NCBI GenBank assembly: GCA_964570285.1
Contig: CAZMXP010000013.1
Location: 24,705 to 88,704 of the forward strand
Direction of reading: 5' to 3'
Source of the DNA: CAZMXP01 sp964570285
GTDB lineage: Bacteria; Planctomycetota; PLA2
Length of the DNA stretch: 64,000 nucleotides
The position numbers and the translations under genes are program-made. Position 1 is the stretch's first letter. Each line of letters starts with the position of its first letter. A model generated the notes under the pieces. The model saw nothing but the letters and a program-made list of their open reading frames with translations, did no database searches and had not been told where the DNA came from. This document shows positions 24,895 through 33,043 of the stretch, one piece after another.

Positions 24895-26429
24895 ACGCGC
24901 GCGCCGCCTCCGCGCTGCTGCTGCTGTCGCTCGCGCCCTTCGGCCCGGCCATCGGGCGGCCCGAGGAGCCCGCGCCCCCGGCCCCCCAAGGAATCACCTT
25001 TCTCGAGGCGGTCGATCTCGCGCTCGCGTACAACCTCAACCTGCGCTCGGCGCGGCTCGCCGCGCTGCTGCGGCGCTTCGACATCGACGCGGCCGACGCG
25101 CGGTGGGATCCCGCGCTGGAAGCGGGTGCCAACCTCGGCGAAACGCTGCTCCCGTCCCGCGACAGTCTCGCCGGCGCCGACATCGTGGACATCGACCGCG
25201 CGGGCTTCTCGTTCGGGGTGACCAAGCCCTTCCGCCTCGGCCCCTCGCTCGGCCTCGCGTGGCGCGCCGACCGCAGCTTCACGAACAGCAGCTTCAGCAC
25301 GATCAACCCCGCGTACGACACGGCGCTCGACCTCACGCTGACGGTGCCGCTGCTGCGCGGGCGCGGACGGCACGCGCAGGAGGCCGAGCTGCGCGCAAGC
25401 CGCGCCGGTGCCGAGGAGGCGCGTCACGCGCTCCGCGACGAGGCCGAGCGGCTGGTGCGTTCGGTGGCCGACGCCTACTGGAACCTCGTCTATCTCGAGC
25501 GCCGCGTCGCCGTTCTGGAGAAGTCGGTGGGGGTCGCGAAGGAGATCGAGGCGACCGAGCGGCGCAAGCTCGCGCCGGAGATCGGCCGCTCCACGCTGCT
25601 CGACGTGACCCAGGCGGAGGCCGAGACGAAGCGGCGCGAGGTGACCCTTCTGCAGGGCCGCCTCGAGGCGGAGAACGCCGCCGACGGCCTTCGCGCCCTC
25701 GTGCTGCCCTTCACAGGGGGTCCGGGGGACGAGAGGATGCTGCGCGCGGTCGAGGAGCCGCGCGAGGAGGGCGATCTGCCGCCGCTCGCGGGCATGATCG
25801 AGCGCGGCCTCAGGGACCGGCCCGACCTCGCGCGCACCGACGCGGAGATCGACCGCCTCCGCGAGGCGGTGGTCATGGCGCAGGACGCGCTGCGCCACCA
25901 GCTCGACTTCACGGCGACGGGCACGTGGCGCGGCGTGGACGGCGACTTCGAGAACAGCGCGGGGGACACGCTGGCCGGCAAGACCCCCTCCGCCTCCGCG
26001 GCCCTCGTCTTCCGCTGGCCGTTCGGTCGCCGCGCGGCCAAGGCCACCCTCGGCCGGGCGGAGCTCGAGGTCGAGGCGGCATGCGTGCGTCGCGACCGGC
26101 AGGTGAGCGAGATCATCGTCGAGGTGCGCGCGGCCCACCGCGGCGTGCGGACCGCCAAGGAGGGAATCGCCGCGACGCGCGAGGAGTTGCGCGCGGCCAG
26201 CGCCTCGCTCGAGGGCGAACGCCAGCGGCTCGCGCGCGGGAGTTCGACGGTGCTGGACGTCTCGAGACTCGAGGAGAACGTGACGGCCGCCGAACTGCGC
26301 CTGCTGGAGGCCCAGACGCGCCTCGAGCAGGCTCGGATCGCCCTCGATCGCGCGGCGGGCGCGCTGATGGCCCGTCTCGACATCGGCTTCGACGGCGCGC
26401 TGGGCACCGCGAGGCGCACCGGCGGCTAG
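24891..26429 (+). CDS. TolC-family outer-membrane efflux channel
   Basis: A 512-residue protein with signal peptide and the duplicated OEP fold. The first half begins ITFLEAVDLALAYNLNLRSA and continues with long helices (ERLVRSVADAYWNLVYLERR); the second has RDRPDLARTDAEIDRLREAV and AAHRGVRTAKEGIAATREEL. The beta-barrel strand regions (FSFGVTKPFRLGPSLGLAW and SASAALVFRWPFG) separate the helices as in TolC. It implies a diderm envelope. The usual adaptor and inner-membrane pump genes are not adjacent; neighbours are HEAT proteins. GTG start at 24891. Confidence 0.88.
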   Translation: MNARAASALLLLSLAPFGPAIGRPEEPAPPAPQGITFLEAVDLALAYNLNLRSARLAALLRRFDIDAADARWDPALEAGANLGETLLPSRDSLAGADIVDIDRAGFSFGVTKPFRLGPSLGLAWRADRSFTNSSFSTINPAYDTALDLTLTVPLLRGRGRHAQEAELRASRAGAEEARHALRDEAERLVRSVADAYWNLVYLERRVAVLEKSVGVAKEIEATERRKLAPEIGRSTLLDVTQAEAETKRREVTLLQGRLEAENAADGLRALVLPFTGGPGDERMLRAVEEPREEGDLPPLAGMIERGLRDRPDLARTDAEIDRLREAVVMAQDALRHQLDFTATGTWRGVDGDFENSAGDTLAGKTPSASAALVFRWPFGRRAAKATLGRAELEVEAACVRRDRQVSEIIVEVRAAHRGVRTAKEGIAATREELRAASASLEGERQRLARGSSTVLDVSRLEENVTAAELRLLEAQTRLEQARIALDRAAGALMARLDIGFDGALGTARRTGG

Positions 26430-26432
26430 AAT
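26427..26432 (+). promoter_or_regulatory. -10-like box TAGAAT, 7 bases before an ATG
   Basis: The box shares its TAG with the stop codon of the TolC-like gene and lies 7 bases before the ATG at 26440, so transcription would begin at or next to the start codon. Confidence 0.45.
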
Positions 26433-26439
26433 CGGCGCG

Positions 26440-28194
26440 ATGGCGCGGCGCAAGATCGCATGGACGCTCCTCGCGTTGGCCGGCGCCGGCGCGATGTTCG
26501 CCTGGCACCGGTCCGGGCGCCTGCGCCCAGGGGAGGAGGCGCTGCGGCCCCCTCTCCGGCTCGCCGTCGGCCCCCCCGGCGCGCACGTGGCCTACGCGTT
26601 CGAGATGCTCGCCTCGGCACGCCGGGAGACGATCGGCGGGATCGAGGTGCCGATGTGGAGCCTCTTTGGCGAGGAGGAGCTCGTGCGCATGGGCCCCGTC
26701 GCCCTCGACTACCTGCTCGACGAGGCGCGCACGGAGACCTACTACGGCCTGCCCAACATCCTCGCCAACGTGCTGCGCTTCCTTCCCCGCGTGAGGGGGC
26801 TCGCGCAGCACCCGCGCCTGCACCCCTTCCTGCAGCACTGGCTCGACCCGGCGAACTGCCCTCCCGACGTCGAAGGGTCGGCGTGGGCGGAGTCCTTCCG
26901 CCGGAGCATCCTCCCGATCCTGCTGCTCGCCCCGGACCCGGCCTACGCCGACCTCTGCGTGGAGATGGTGACGGCGGGCCGGGCCGCCGCCGACCTGCGT
27001 GAGCTCGCGCTGCGGCTGCTGCTGCGCTGCGGCGAGGGACGCCGCATCCTCGCGTTCTACGACGACTTGCCCCCCAACGCCGCCGAGCCCGACGGGGCGC
27101 ACCGGATGGTCGTGCTGAACGAGTTGCGCGCGATGGCGGCCGCGGGCGCGGGGGAGGAGAACCGCGCGCGCGCGCGGGCGATGGCCGACCTGATGCGCCG
27201 GCTGCTCGAGGCGCCGATGGACGTCGAGCGCGTCACGGCGATTTCGGTGCTGGCGCGCCTCGGCACCCCGGGCATGGCGGATCGCCTCCTCTCGGAGTTC
27301 GAGACGCTCTATGAGTCGAGCCGCGGGCGCGACGACATCGAAGGGGGGCGCGCCGAACTCTCCGCGTGGACGGCGCTCGAGTTCCACGTGAGCGAGCGCC
27401 CCGACGAGCGGGCGCGCGCGATCTGCCTCGCGCAGATGGACGAGCCGCCCGAGAGCCCCGCCTACGTGCTCAGCATCGGCATGCTCGGCCGCGGCTGGCC
27501 GGAGGATCCGGAGGTGCGCGAGGCGCTCTGGGCCCACCTCGACCGGAATCCCCTGCCGGACCTGGCCACGCTGCAGCGCCTCCTCCCCTTCGCCCGCGAG
27601 CGCGTCGTCGCCTTCCTCCGGAGGCGTGTCGAATCGGGCCCGGGACCGGCACGCGCGGAGGCGGTGCGCGCCATCGGCGCGCTCCAGCTTGCCGAGGCGA
27701 CGCCCCAGATCCTCGACCTTGTCCGGAGGAGCGGCGAGGGGGGCGACCGCTTCCTCTACTACGGCATCCTCGCGACGCTCAAGGCGAGGGAGGTCCTGCC
27801 GCTGATGGTCCAGGAACTCGAACACTCCGAGGACCCGCTGGCGCGACGTGCCGTGGCGGCGAGCCTGCTCGATCTCGGCACGCCGGAGGCGCTCGAGGCC
27901 GTCTCGCGGGCCATCTCGCGGCTCGACGCGCAGGCCGTGGAGTCGATCTGGACGCGCGCCGCGACCCAGGGACCCGCGGGGCTCCCGGATGCGCTTCTCC
28001 CGGCCCTGCTCGATGCGCTGCGCCGCCTCCCCGGCGAGTCGGCGCGGCAGAAGGTCGTCCTCGCGCTGCGGGGGCGCGGCATGCGCCGGGGGGTCGCGCC
28101 CGCCCTCGAGGAGGCGTACCGCCGCGACCCGAGCACTCTCGTCGCGCTTACGATCCGGGACGCTTTGGCCGATCTTTACACGCGGAACGAATAG
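26440..28194 (+). CDS. HEAT-repeat protein with an N-terminal membrane anchor
   Basis: A 584-residue protein. One hydrophobic segment (KIAWTLLALAGAGAMFAW, residues ~5-22) probably anchors it or acts as a signal. The remainder is almost entirely alpha-helical with repeated HEAT-like pairs, clearest at RVTAISVLARLGTPGMADRL, RAEAVRAIGALQLAEATPQI and RRAVAASLLDLGTPEALEAV. No catalytic motif seen. HEAT solenoids usually mediate protein contacts. It has its own -10-like box yet follows the TolC-like gene by only 10 bases. Confidence 0.75.
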   Translation: MARRKIAWTLLALAGAGAMFAWHRSGRLRPGEEALRPPLRLAVGPPGAHVAYAFEMLASARRETIGGIEVPMWSLFGEEELVRMGPVALDYLLDEARTETYYGLPNILANVLRFLPRVRGLAQHPRLHPFLQHWLDPANCPPDVEGSAWAESFRRSILPILLLAPDPAYADLCVEMVTAGRAAADLRELALRLLLRCGEGRRILAFYDDLPPNAAEPDGAHRMVVLNELRAMAAAGAGEENRARARAMADLMRRLLEAPMDVERVTAISVLARLGTPGMADRLLSEFETLYESSRGRDDIEGGRAELSAWTALEFHVSERPDERARAICLAQMDEPPESPAYVLSIGMLGRGWPEDPEVREALWAHLDRNPLPDLATLQRLLPFARERVVAFLRRRVESGPGPARAEAVRAIGALQLAEATPQILDLVRRSGEGGDRFLYYGILATLKAREVLPLMVQELEHSEDPLARRAVAASLLDLGTPEALEAVSRAISRLDAQAVESIWTRAATQGPAGLPDALLPALLDALRRLPGESARQKVVLALRGRGMRRGVAPALEEAYRRDPSTLVALTIRDALADLYTRNE

Positions 28195-28231
28195 GTCCCG
28201 GTTTTGCGGGTACCGCCGCACCCGGGGCACC

Positions 28232-28738
28232 ATGTCCAAAACACTGAACCACACTCCTCCCAAAGCGATGCAACAGGACGAGACGCTCCCCGCCTCCAAG
28301 CCCGAGCGCGGGCCCGACCGCCGCACGCGGCCGACGCCGATCTTCTCGCGCTACTGGCTGACCGGGCGGCGCCGCGGCGGGCGCCGGGCGGAGGAGGGCC
28401 GCAACATCTACGTCGACCGCTACGACCTGCGCGACTACCTGCTGGTCGGCGGCGTGCTGCTCTTCTCGCTGCTCGACATGATCTACACGTTGATCCATCT
28501 GAACGCCGGCGGCACCGAGGCGAATCCGGTGATGGCCTGGACCCTCGACTGGGGCGGCGACACCGCCTTCAAGGCGGTCAAGGTCGTCACGACGCTGGTC
28601 GGCCTGTCGGTGCTGCTGCTGCACGTCCGCTTCCGCCGCGTGCGCACGCTGCTCGCGCTGACCCTCGCCCTCTACATGGGCGTCTTCGTCTTCCATCTCT
28701 ACCTCGCCCACCTGCGCGACGCCGCGACGCTGGTCTGA
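28232..28738 (+). CDS. DUF5658 membrane protein
   Basis: A 168-residue protein with a charged N-terminal ~65 residues rich in Arg, then three hydrophobic segments: LLVGGVLLFSLLDMIYTLI, TAFKAVKVVTTLVGLSVLLL and LLALTLALYMGVFVFHLYLA. The motif GGTEANPVMAW with a following lysine in the second helix is typical of DUF5658, whose function is unknown. It lies 37 bases after the HEAT gene and is the last plus-strand gene before the decayed mobile-element region. Confidence 0.8.
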   Translation: MSKTLNHTPPKAMQQDETLPASKPERGPDRRTRPTPIFSRYWLTGRRRGGRRAEEGRNIYVDRYDLRDYLLVGGVLLFSLLDMIYTLIHLNAGGTEANPVMAWTLDWGGDTAFKAVKVVTTLVGLSVLLLHVRFRRVRTLLALTLALYMGVFVFHLYLAHLRDAATLV

Positions 28739-28833
28739 CTTCGCGGTTTCGCGGTCATCGCTCGATATGTCGCGTGCCGTGACCGGCGCTTCGTGGGCGG
28801 CGGCGATGCCGCGTTGGGCGTCTGTGCTACAAG

Positions 28834-28864
28834 GAGTTTGTCCGACTATTCGTCGGACAAACTC
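28834..28864. repeat. Perfect 13-bp inverted repeat with 5-base loop
   Basis: Left arm GAGTTTGTCCGAC, loop TATTC, right arm GTCGGACAAACTC. It lies just before a transposase remnant, and its outer part (GAGTTTGTCCG) matches the arm of the second palindrome at 29192-29258 (GAGCTTGTCCG) with one change. Probably the end structure of a decayed insertion sequence or a small palindromic element. Confidence 0.6.
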
Positions 28865-28947
28865 TTAAGTGAGAGGGGGTTCGCTGTCGGTGACCGGCCG
28901 TAGGTTGCGCGCATGGCCAAGACAACGGGCGTGGCCGAGAGGTTCTG

Positions 28948-29085
28948 GTGGAGCAGGTCTGCATGCTCCCGGCGACCTTGCCGGATCTGGTGCCCGAGGG
29001 CCACCTGGCGCACTTCGTACGGGACACCGTGCGGCACGACCTCGATCTCTCGGCCTCCTCGCGTGCACCGGACACAACCTCCTGA
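28948..29085 (+). pseudogene. N-terminal fragment of an IS1182-type transposase
   Basis: A 45-codon open stretch from GTG to TGA reading LPATLPDLVPEGHLAHFVRD then LDLS. This matches the conserved start of IS1182-family transposases (LPxSLxDLxPEDHLxxFVxDxVxxLDLS). The frame stops at once afterwards, and no catalytic DDE region is found in the following sequence, so this is a dead remnant. It lies between two palindromes 330 bases apart. Confidence 0.6.
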
Positions 29086-29191
29086 AGCTGGCAGCCGCGA
29101 GGGCGTGACGCGGAGCGCCGCACCTCGCGCAAGAGCCCCCCTCGATCGCGGCGCTGGCTCGTGGAGACCCACGACTCGCGTCGCGTCGGAT

Positions 29192-29258
29192 TAGGAGCTT
29201 GTCCGGGTCCGGTTGGCCCCGAAGCGTGGCTGAAGGCCATGACCCGGACAAGCTCCTA
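29192..29258. repeat. Perfect 18-bp inverted repeat with 31-base loop
   Basis: Left arm TAGGAGCTTGTCCGGGTC (29192-29209) and its exact reverse complement at 29241-29258. The tip shares GAGyTTGTCCG with the palindrome at 28834. It may be a terminal inverted repeat pair of a tiny non-autonomous element, or the remaining end of the element that carried the transposase fragment. Confidence 0.6.
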
Positions 29259-29514
29259 GCCCGCGGACTTCGCGCTCCCTGCGCACATTCTGCTCTGCCT
29301 TCGTGCGACGCCCGGAAGCGTGCCCATGTGGCCGCATCGCAGCCATCTGCCGCGGCGGGGGAGGGACGCACGCAGCCCTCCGCCCCGCGCGCGTCATCCG
29401 GATCTTGCCGCTCCTCACGAGGCGCAGCGCGGCCTTCGCCCGTCCCTCCTTTGGTTGCGGCGTGGAGCCGCGCTGCGCCGTTCGCCGCGTCCCGCGAGAC
29501 GCGAGGGCGGCCGT
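29259..29514. other. Non-coding stretch after the IS remnant
   Basis: No convincing gene in either strand. It ends just past lgt's stop side and holds one copy (29453-29478) of the short hairpin repeat described separately. Open frames crossing it have no coding bias or family match. Confidence 0.4.
29453..29478. repeat. Short hairpin repeat GGTTGCGGCGT..AGCCGCG, copy 1 of 3
   Basis: GCGGC-GTGGA-GCCGC hairpin preceded by GGTT and followed by a GCGC tail. Closely similar copies at 36759-36784 and 57188-57213 also lie just downstream of a minus-strand gene's stop (here lgt, 37 bases away). Confidence 0.55.
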
Positions 29515-30837
29515 TCAGGAGGCTTCGGCCTGCGCCTGCTTCACGGCTTCGGCGTAGGGGGGGAGCTTCAGCCGGCGGCAGAGCAGGATGATGCCCACCC
29601 CGGCGAGCACGACGACGATCGAGATCCACTGCGATGTCGAGACGTAGCCCGGCGGCACCGGGAGGTCGCTCGCGTAGGTCCGGGTGCGGGAGTCGAACTC
29701 CACGCCCGACGGCGTGCCCTCGGGCACGAGCACGTTCCACTCGGGCGGCGCGCTTCCGAGCAGGCTCCGGCGCGGTGCCGCAGGCTCGTCGGTGATCGCG
29801 TGGAGCGTCCCGGTCGCCTTCCCGGCGGGAAGGTCGAGCCCGTCGAGCAGCGATCCGCTCCGGCCGCCCGCGTCCCGGACCGCCATGCCCCGCTCGAAGC
29901 GCAGGGCCGGGGAGGCCTCGCCCTTCGTGACGGTGATCGTCGCGGCGGCGTGCAGGGAGTAGCGCGGGTTCCGCTCCACGAAGTCGCCGCGCAGGGGTTC
30001 GATCAGCACCGAGCGCGTGACCGCGTAGAGGATCAGCATCGTGCCGAAGGCCGTGCCGGCCTGCCGCGCGCGCCGCCGGACCTGGTCGGTAAGGAAGAAG
30101 ATCCAGAGACAGGTGACGCTCATCAGCAGTTGCGTCGGATGGAGCGCGACCCCGTAGAGCGCGCGGTCGACGAGGGGGCGCCCGTGGCTGCCCTCGTAGA
30201 AGCGGATGCCCCACCACGCGTCGGTCGGGCGGCCGTAGTCGTCGCCCGCGAGGAAGCAGGCCCAGCGCCCGATGCCGAGCGCGAGCATCACCGCCGCCGC
30301 ACCGAGGTCGGCCACATGCAGCGCCGGCAGCTTGTACCGCCGCAGCAGCGGGAAGGCGACGAGCGCGGCCGGGATGAGCCCGCCGTACCAGACGAGGCCG
30401 CCGTTCCAGATGCGGAAGACCTCCATCTTGTTGTCGGCGAAGAGCTCGTAGTTGATCAGCGCGTAGAAGATGCGCGAGCCGACGATCCCGACGACGAGCA
30501 TCCAGAAGGCCCAGTCGAAGACGCGCTTGTCGTCGAGGCGCAGCGGCCGCGTGCGGCGCACGAGGTAGGAGGCGCCGGCGAAGAAGCCGAGGATGATGAC
30601 GACGCCGAACGAGTAGATCGTGACCGACCGCTGCTCTCCCATCGCCCACGAGAGCCCCACGTGCAGCAGCACGAGGAATCCCCCCATGTTCGCGGCGGAG
30701 GTGACCCAGTCCTTCCTGCCCTTCAGCGCCCGGTAGAGCCAGAGCAGGCCGCAGAGCACGCCGAAGACGACCTCGCCGGCCAGGAAGCCGCCGGGCATGT
30801 CGAGGGCGTTCGGGATCTCGAAGAGGATGGGGAACAA
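29515..30837 (-). CDS. lgt: Phosphatidylglycerol-prolipoprotein diacylglyceryl transferase (enlarged)
   Basis: A 440-residue integral membrane enzyme that moves diacylglycerol to the lipobox Cys of prolipoproteins, matching the many lipoproteins in this window. Landmarks: start FPILFEIP, YSFGVVIILGFFAGASYLVR, SRIFYALINYE, GGLVWYGGLI, GIGRWACFLAGDDYGRPTDA (the Lgt signature, with Gly-Asp in place of Asn-Glu) and HPTQL. The start is TTG at 30837, right after an in-frame stop. About 110 residues rich in strand and Pro (roughly 285-395) are inserted before the last helix, making it ~150 residues longer than E. coli Lgt. It follows gcvH by 40 bases. Confidence 0.88.
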   Translation of the reverse strand: MFPILFEIPNALDMPGGFLAGEVVFGVLCGLLWLYRALKGRKDWVTSAANMGGFLVLLHVGLSWAMGEQRSVTIYSFGVVIILGFFAGASYLVRRTRPLRLDDKRVFDWAFWMLVVGIVGSRIFYALINYELFADNKMEVFRIWNGGLVWYGGLIPAALVAFPLLRRYKLPALHVADLGAAAVMLALGIGRWACFLAGDDYGRPTDAWWGIRFYEGSHGRPLVDRALYGVALHPTQLLMSVTCLWIFFLTDQVRRRARQAGTAFGTMLILYAVTRSVLIEPLRGDFVERNPRYSLHAAATITVTKGEASPALRFERGMAVRDAGGRSGSLLDGLDLPAGKATGTLHAITDEPAAPRRSLLGSAPPEWNVLVPEGTPSGVEFDSRTRTYASDLPVPPGYVSTSQWISIVVVLAGVGIILLCRRLKLPPYAEAVKQAQAEAS

Positions 30838-30877
30838 GGAGGGTCACCTGCCCGCGGTCCGGGCTTCCGGGCGGATG

Positions 30878-31270
30878 TTAGCCCGGCTCGGCGGTCTCGA
30901 GGTGTTTTTCGTAGGACCCGCGGTCCATCAGCTTCTTGTACCCCGAATCGTCGCTCGCGCGGATCTTCACGAGCCAACCCGCGCCGAACGGGTCGGAGGC
31001 GAGCGCGGCGGGATCGTCGCCGAGCGCGGCATTGACCTCGGTGACGGTGCCGGAGACGGGCGCATAGACCTCCCCGACGGCCTTCACCGACTCGATCTCG
31101 CAGACCGTATCGCCCGCGGCGACGCCCCGGCCCTTCTCCGGGAGGTCGACGAAGACGATGTCGCCCAGGTGCTCGACGGCGAAGTCGGTGATCCCGAGGG
31201 TCAACACGCCGTCCTTGAGCATCGCCCACTCGTGGCTCTTGCTGTATCGCGCCTGATCCGGTCGCTTCAT
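30878..31270 (-). CDS. gcvH: Glycine cleavage system H protein
   Basis: A 130-residue lipoyl carrier. The lipoylation site is Lys63 in EIESVKAVGEVYAPVSG, and the N-terminal YSKSHEWAML matches the family start. It shuttles the aminomethyl group between P, T and L proteins of the glycine cleavage complex. It begins 3 bases after the gcvT stop, so the two are co-translated. No gcvP is in the window. Confidence 0.95.
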   Translation of the reverse strand: MKRPDQARYSKSHEWAMLKDGVLTLGITDFAVEHLGDIVFVDLPEKGRGVAAGDTVCEIESVKAVGEVYAPVSGTVTEVNAALGDDPAALASDPFGAGWLVKIRASDDSGYKKLMDRGSYEKHLETAEPG

Positions 31271-31273
31271 CGT

Positions 31274-32386
31274 TCAGTTCCCTCCGGGCGACTTCTTCGC
31301 CCGCTTTCGGCTGTAGAAGGGGAGCCCGTCCACGCGGACCGGCACCCGCTTGCCCCGCAGGTCCGCCTCGAGCGCCTGCCCCTCGCGGGCGAGGGCACTC
31401 TCCACGAGCGCCATCGCGATGGGGCGGTCGAGGGTGGGGCTGTAGGTCCCGCTCGTCACGAAGCCGACCTGGCGCTCCCCGACCATCAGCGGGCAGGACT
31501 CCCGCGGCACCCGCTTGCCCTCCACGGCGAGACCGACGAGGCGGCGCTTGAGCCCCTCGCGCTTCTGCCGCGCCAGCGCGTCGCGGCCGACGAAGGGCTT
31601 CTCGAGGTCGATCCCGAAGTCGAGTCCGGCCTCCAGGGGGGAGATCGCCCGGTTCATCTCGTGGCCATAGAGCGGCATGCCCGCCTCGGTGCGGCAGATG
31701 TCGCGCGCGCCGAGCCCGATCGGCGCGGCGCCGGCCCGCGCGAGCGCCTCCCAGACCGCGACCGCGTGCCCCGCGGGGAAGAAGAGCTCGAAGCCGTCCT
31801 CGCCGGTATAGCCCGTGCGCGAGATCAGCGCGGGCACCGAGCCGGCGAGGCGTCCCTCGGTGAACCGGTAGTACTTCAGGCCGGCGAGATCGACGGCGGT
31901 GAGCGGCTGCAGCACCGCGGCCGAGCGCGGCCCCTGCAGCGCGAGCATCGCCTGCGCGTCGGAGTGGTTCTCGATCGAGATGTCGAACCGCGCGGCGTGC
32001 TCGCGGAACCAGACCTCGTCCGCCTCCCGCCCCCCGGCGTTGATCACGACATGGACCGCCTCCCTGGCGCGGTAGACGAGCACGTCGTCGACGACGGTCC
32101 CCTCCGGCGTGCAGATCAGCGCGTAGCGGATCGCCCCCTCGGGGATCTTCGCGACGTTCTGCGACAGCACGTGGTCGCACGCCTCGAGGCGCGCGGGACC
32201 GCGCACGACCAGCCGCCCCATGTGGGAGATGTCGAAGAGGCCGCACTCGTGGCGGACGAGACGCACCTCCTCCTGGATGCCGCCCGCGTACTGCACGGGC
32301 ATCGAGAACCCGGCGAAGGGGACCATGCGCGCGCCGTGCGCCTCGTGCCATGCGCTGAGCGGTGTGGTTCTGAGCGCGTCGCCCAT
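31274..32386 (-). CDS. gcvT: Glycine cleavage system T protein (aminomethyltransferase)
   Basis: A 370-residue tetrahydrofolate-dependent aminomethyltransferase. Landmarks include MVPFAGFSMPVQYAGGIQEE, GLFDISHMGRL, LALQGPRSAAVL, SRTGYTGEDGFELF and EAGMPLYGHEM. The start is ATG at 32386 with GGAG eight bases upstream; a TTG immediately before it is ignored. A TAGACT box at 32422-32417 gives a leader of about 25-30 bases. It heads the gcvT-gcvH unit. Confidence 0.95.
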   Translation of the reverse strand: MGDALRTTPLSAWHEAHGARMVPFAGFSMPVQYAGGIQEEVRLVRHECGLFDISHMGRLVVRGPARLEACDHVLSQNVAKIPEGAIRYALICTPEGTVVDDVLVYRAREAVHVVINAGGREADEVWFREHAARFDISIENHSDAQAMLALQGPRSAAVLQPLTAVDLAGLKYYRFTEGRLAGSVPALISRTGYTGEDGFELFFPAGHAVAVWEALARAGAAPIGLGARDICRTEAGMPLYGHEMNRAISPLEAGLDFGIDLEKPFVGRDALARQKREGLKRRLVGLAVEGKRVPRESCPLMVGERQVGFVTSGTYSPTLDRPIAMALVESALAREGQALEADLRGKRVPVRVDGLPFYSRKRAKKSPGGN

Positions 32387-32416
32387 CAAGCGTCTCCGTC
32401 GGCCGGGAAACCCGTG

Positions 32417-32465
32417 AGTCTAGCGCCCGGGGATCGGCGCTGCAATCTGGGCGCGACCGTACAAT
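32417..32465. promoter_or_regulatory. Divergent -10-like boxes for gcvT (minus) and the TorD-like gene (plus)
   Basis: TAGACT on the minus strand at 32422-32417 and TACAAT on the plus strand at 32460-32465. The plus box lies 8 bases before the ATG at 32474. The sequence between is GC-rich and shows no clear riboswitch fold for glycine. Confidence 0.4.
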
Positions 32466-32473
32466 CCCCCTCC

Positions 32474-33043
32474 ATGCAAGCGCCGTCGCTGCGACGCGCC
32501 CTCTACGTGCTCTTCGCGCGCCTGCTCGCCGGCCCTCCCGACCGCGACCTCTACGCGCGGCTCCACGGGGAGGGGCTCGTGAAGCTCGCCCGCGCGCAGG
32601 GGATCGACCTGACGAGCGACCTGCTCGACGAGCGCGACGCCGAGGCCTCCGCCGTGGAGCTCGAACTCGAGTATGGCGGCCTCGCGCAGCGCGTCTCGCT
32701 GCGCGCGAGCGACTACACCGAGGCGACGGAGGACCCTGTCGTCGCCCTCGACGCGTTCCTCCGCGAGCACAGGTTCGCCGTGGACCGGGCGGCCGCGCTG
32801 CCGGTGGACCACCTCGCGATCGCGCTCGGCGTCATGGGGGAGCTGTCGGAGCAGCACGAGCAGGCGGGCACCGAGGAGGCGCGCGTGCGCGCCGGCGCCT
32901 TCCTCTACCGCCACATCCTCCCGTGGGCCGACCGGGCGCTGGCGGACTTCGCCGCCGCCGCCGACCGCCGCTTCTACCGCGGGCTCGCGGCGATGATCAC
33001 CGCCTACCTCGCGGTCGAGCGGCGCACCTACGATCCCGCATGA
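32474..33043 (+). CDS. TorD/DmsD-family redox-enzyme maturation chaperone
   Basis: A 189-residue all-helical protein. Family features are RALYVLFARLLAGPPDRDLY at the N-terminus, LAIALGVMGELSEQHEQAG in the middle and FLYRHILPWADRALADFA followed by FYRGLAAMITAYLAVE. TorD-like chaperones bind the twin-arginine signal of molybdenum enzymes and assist cofactor loading. No molybdoenzyme or ferredoxin subunit is adjacent, so the client is unknown. The ATG follows TACAAT by 8 bases. It overlaps the phosphoesterase gene by ATGA. Confidence 0.75.
   Translation: MQAPSLRRALYVLFARLLAGPPDRDLYARLHGEGLVKLARAQGIDLTSDLLDERDAEASAVELELEYGGLAQRVSLRASDYTEATEDPVVALDAFLREHRFAVDRAAALPVDHLAIALGVMGELSEQHEQAGTEEARVRAGAFLYRHILPWADRALADFAAAADRRFYRGLAAMITAYLAVERRTYDPA

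Noticed and set aside
28865..30847. 660-codon minus-strand frame spanning the IS remnant and antisense-offset to lgt
   Set aside because: Out of frame with lgt, no family match, Arg-rich shadow product.
32387..32389. TTG immediately before the gcvT ATG as the true start
   Set aside because: The ATG at 32386 has correct Shine-Dalgarno spacing and family-typical length.
32386..32474. Glycine riboswitch before gcvT
   Set aside because: The leader of about 30 bases is too short and no paired aptamer helices are seen.
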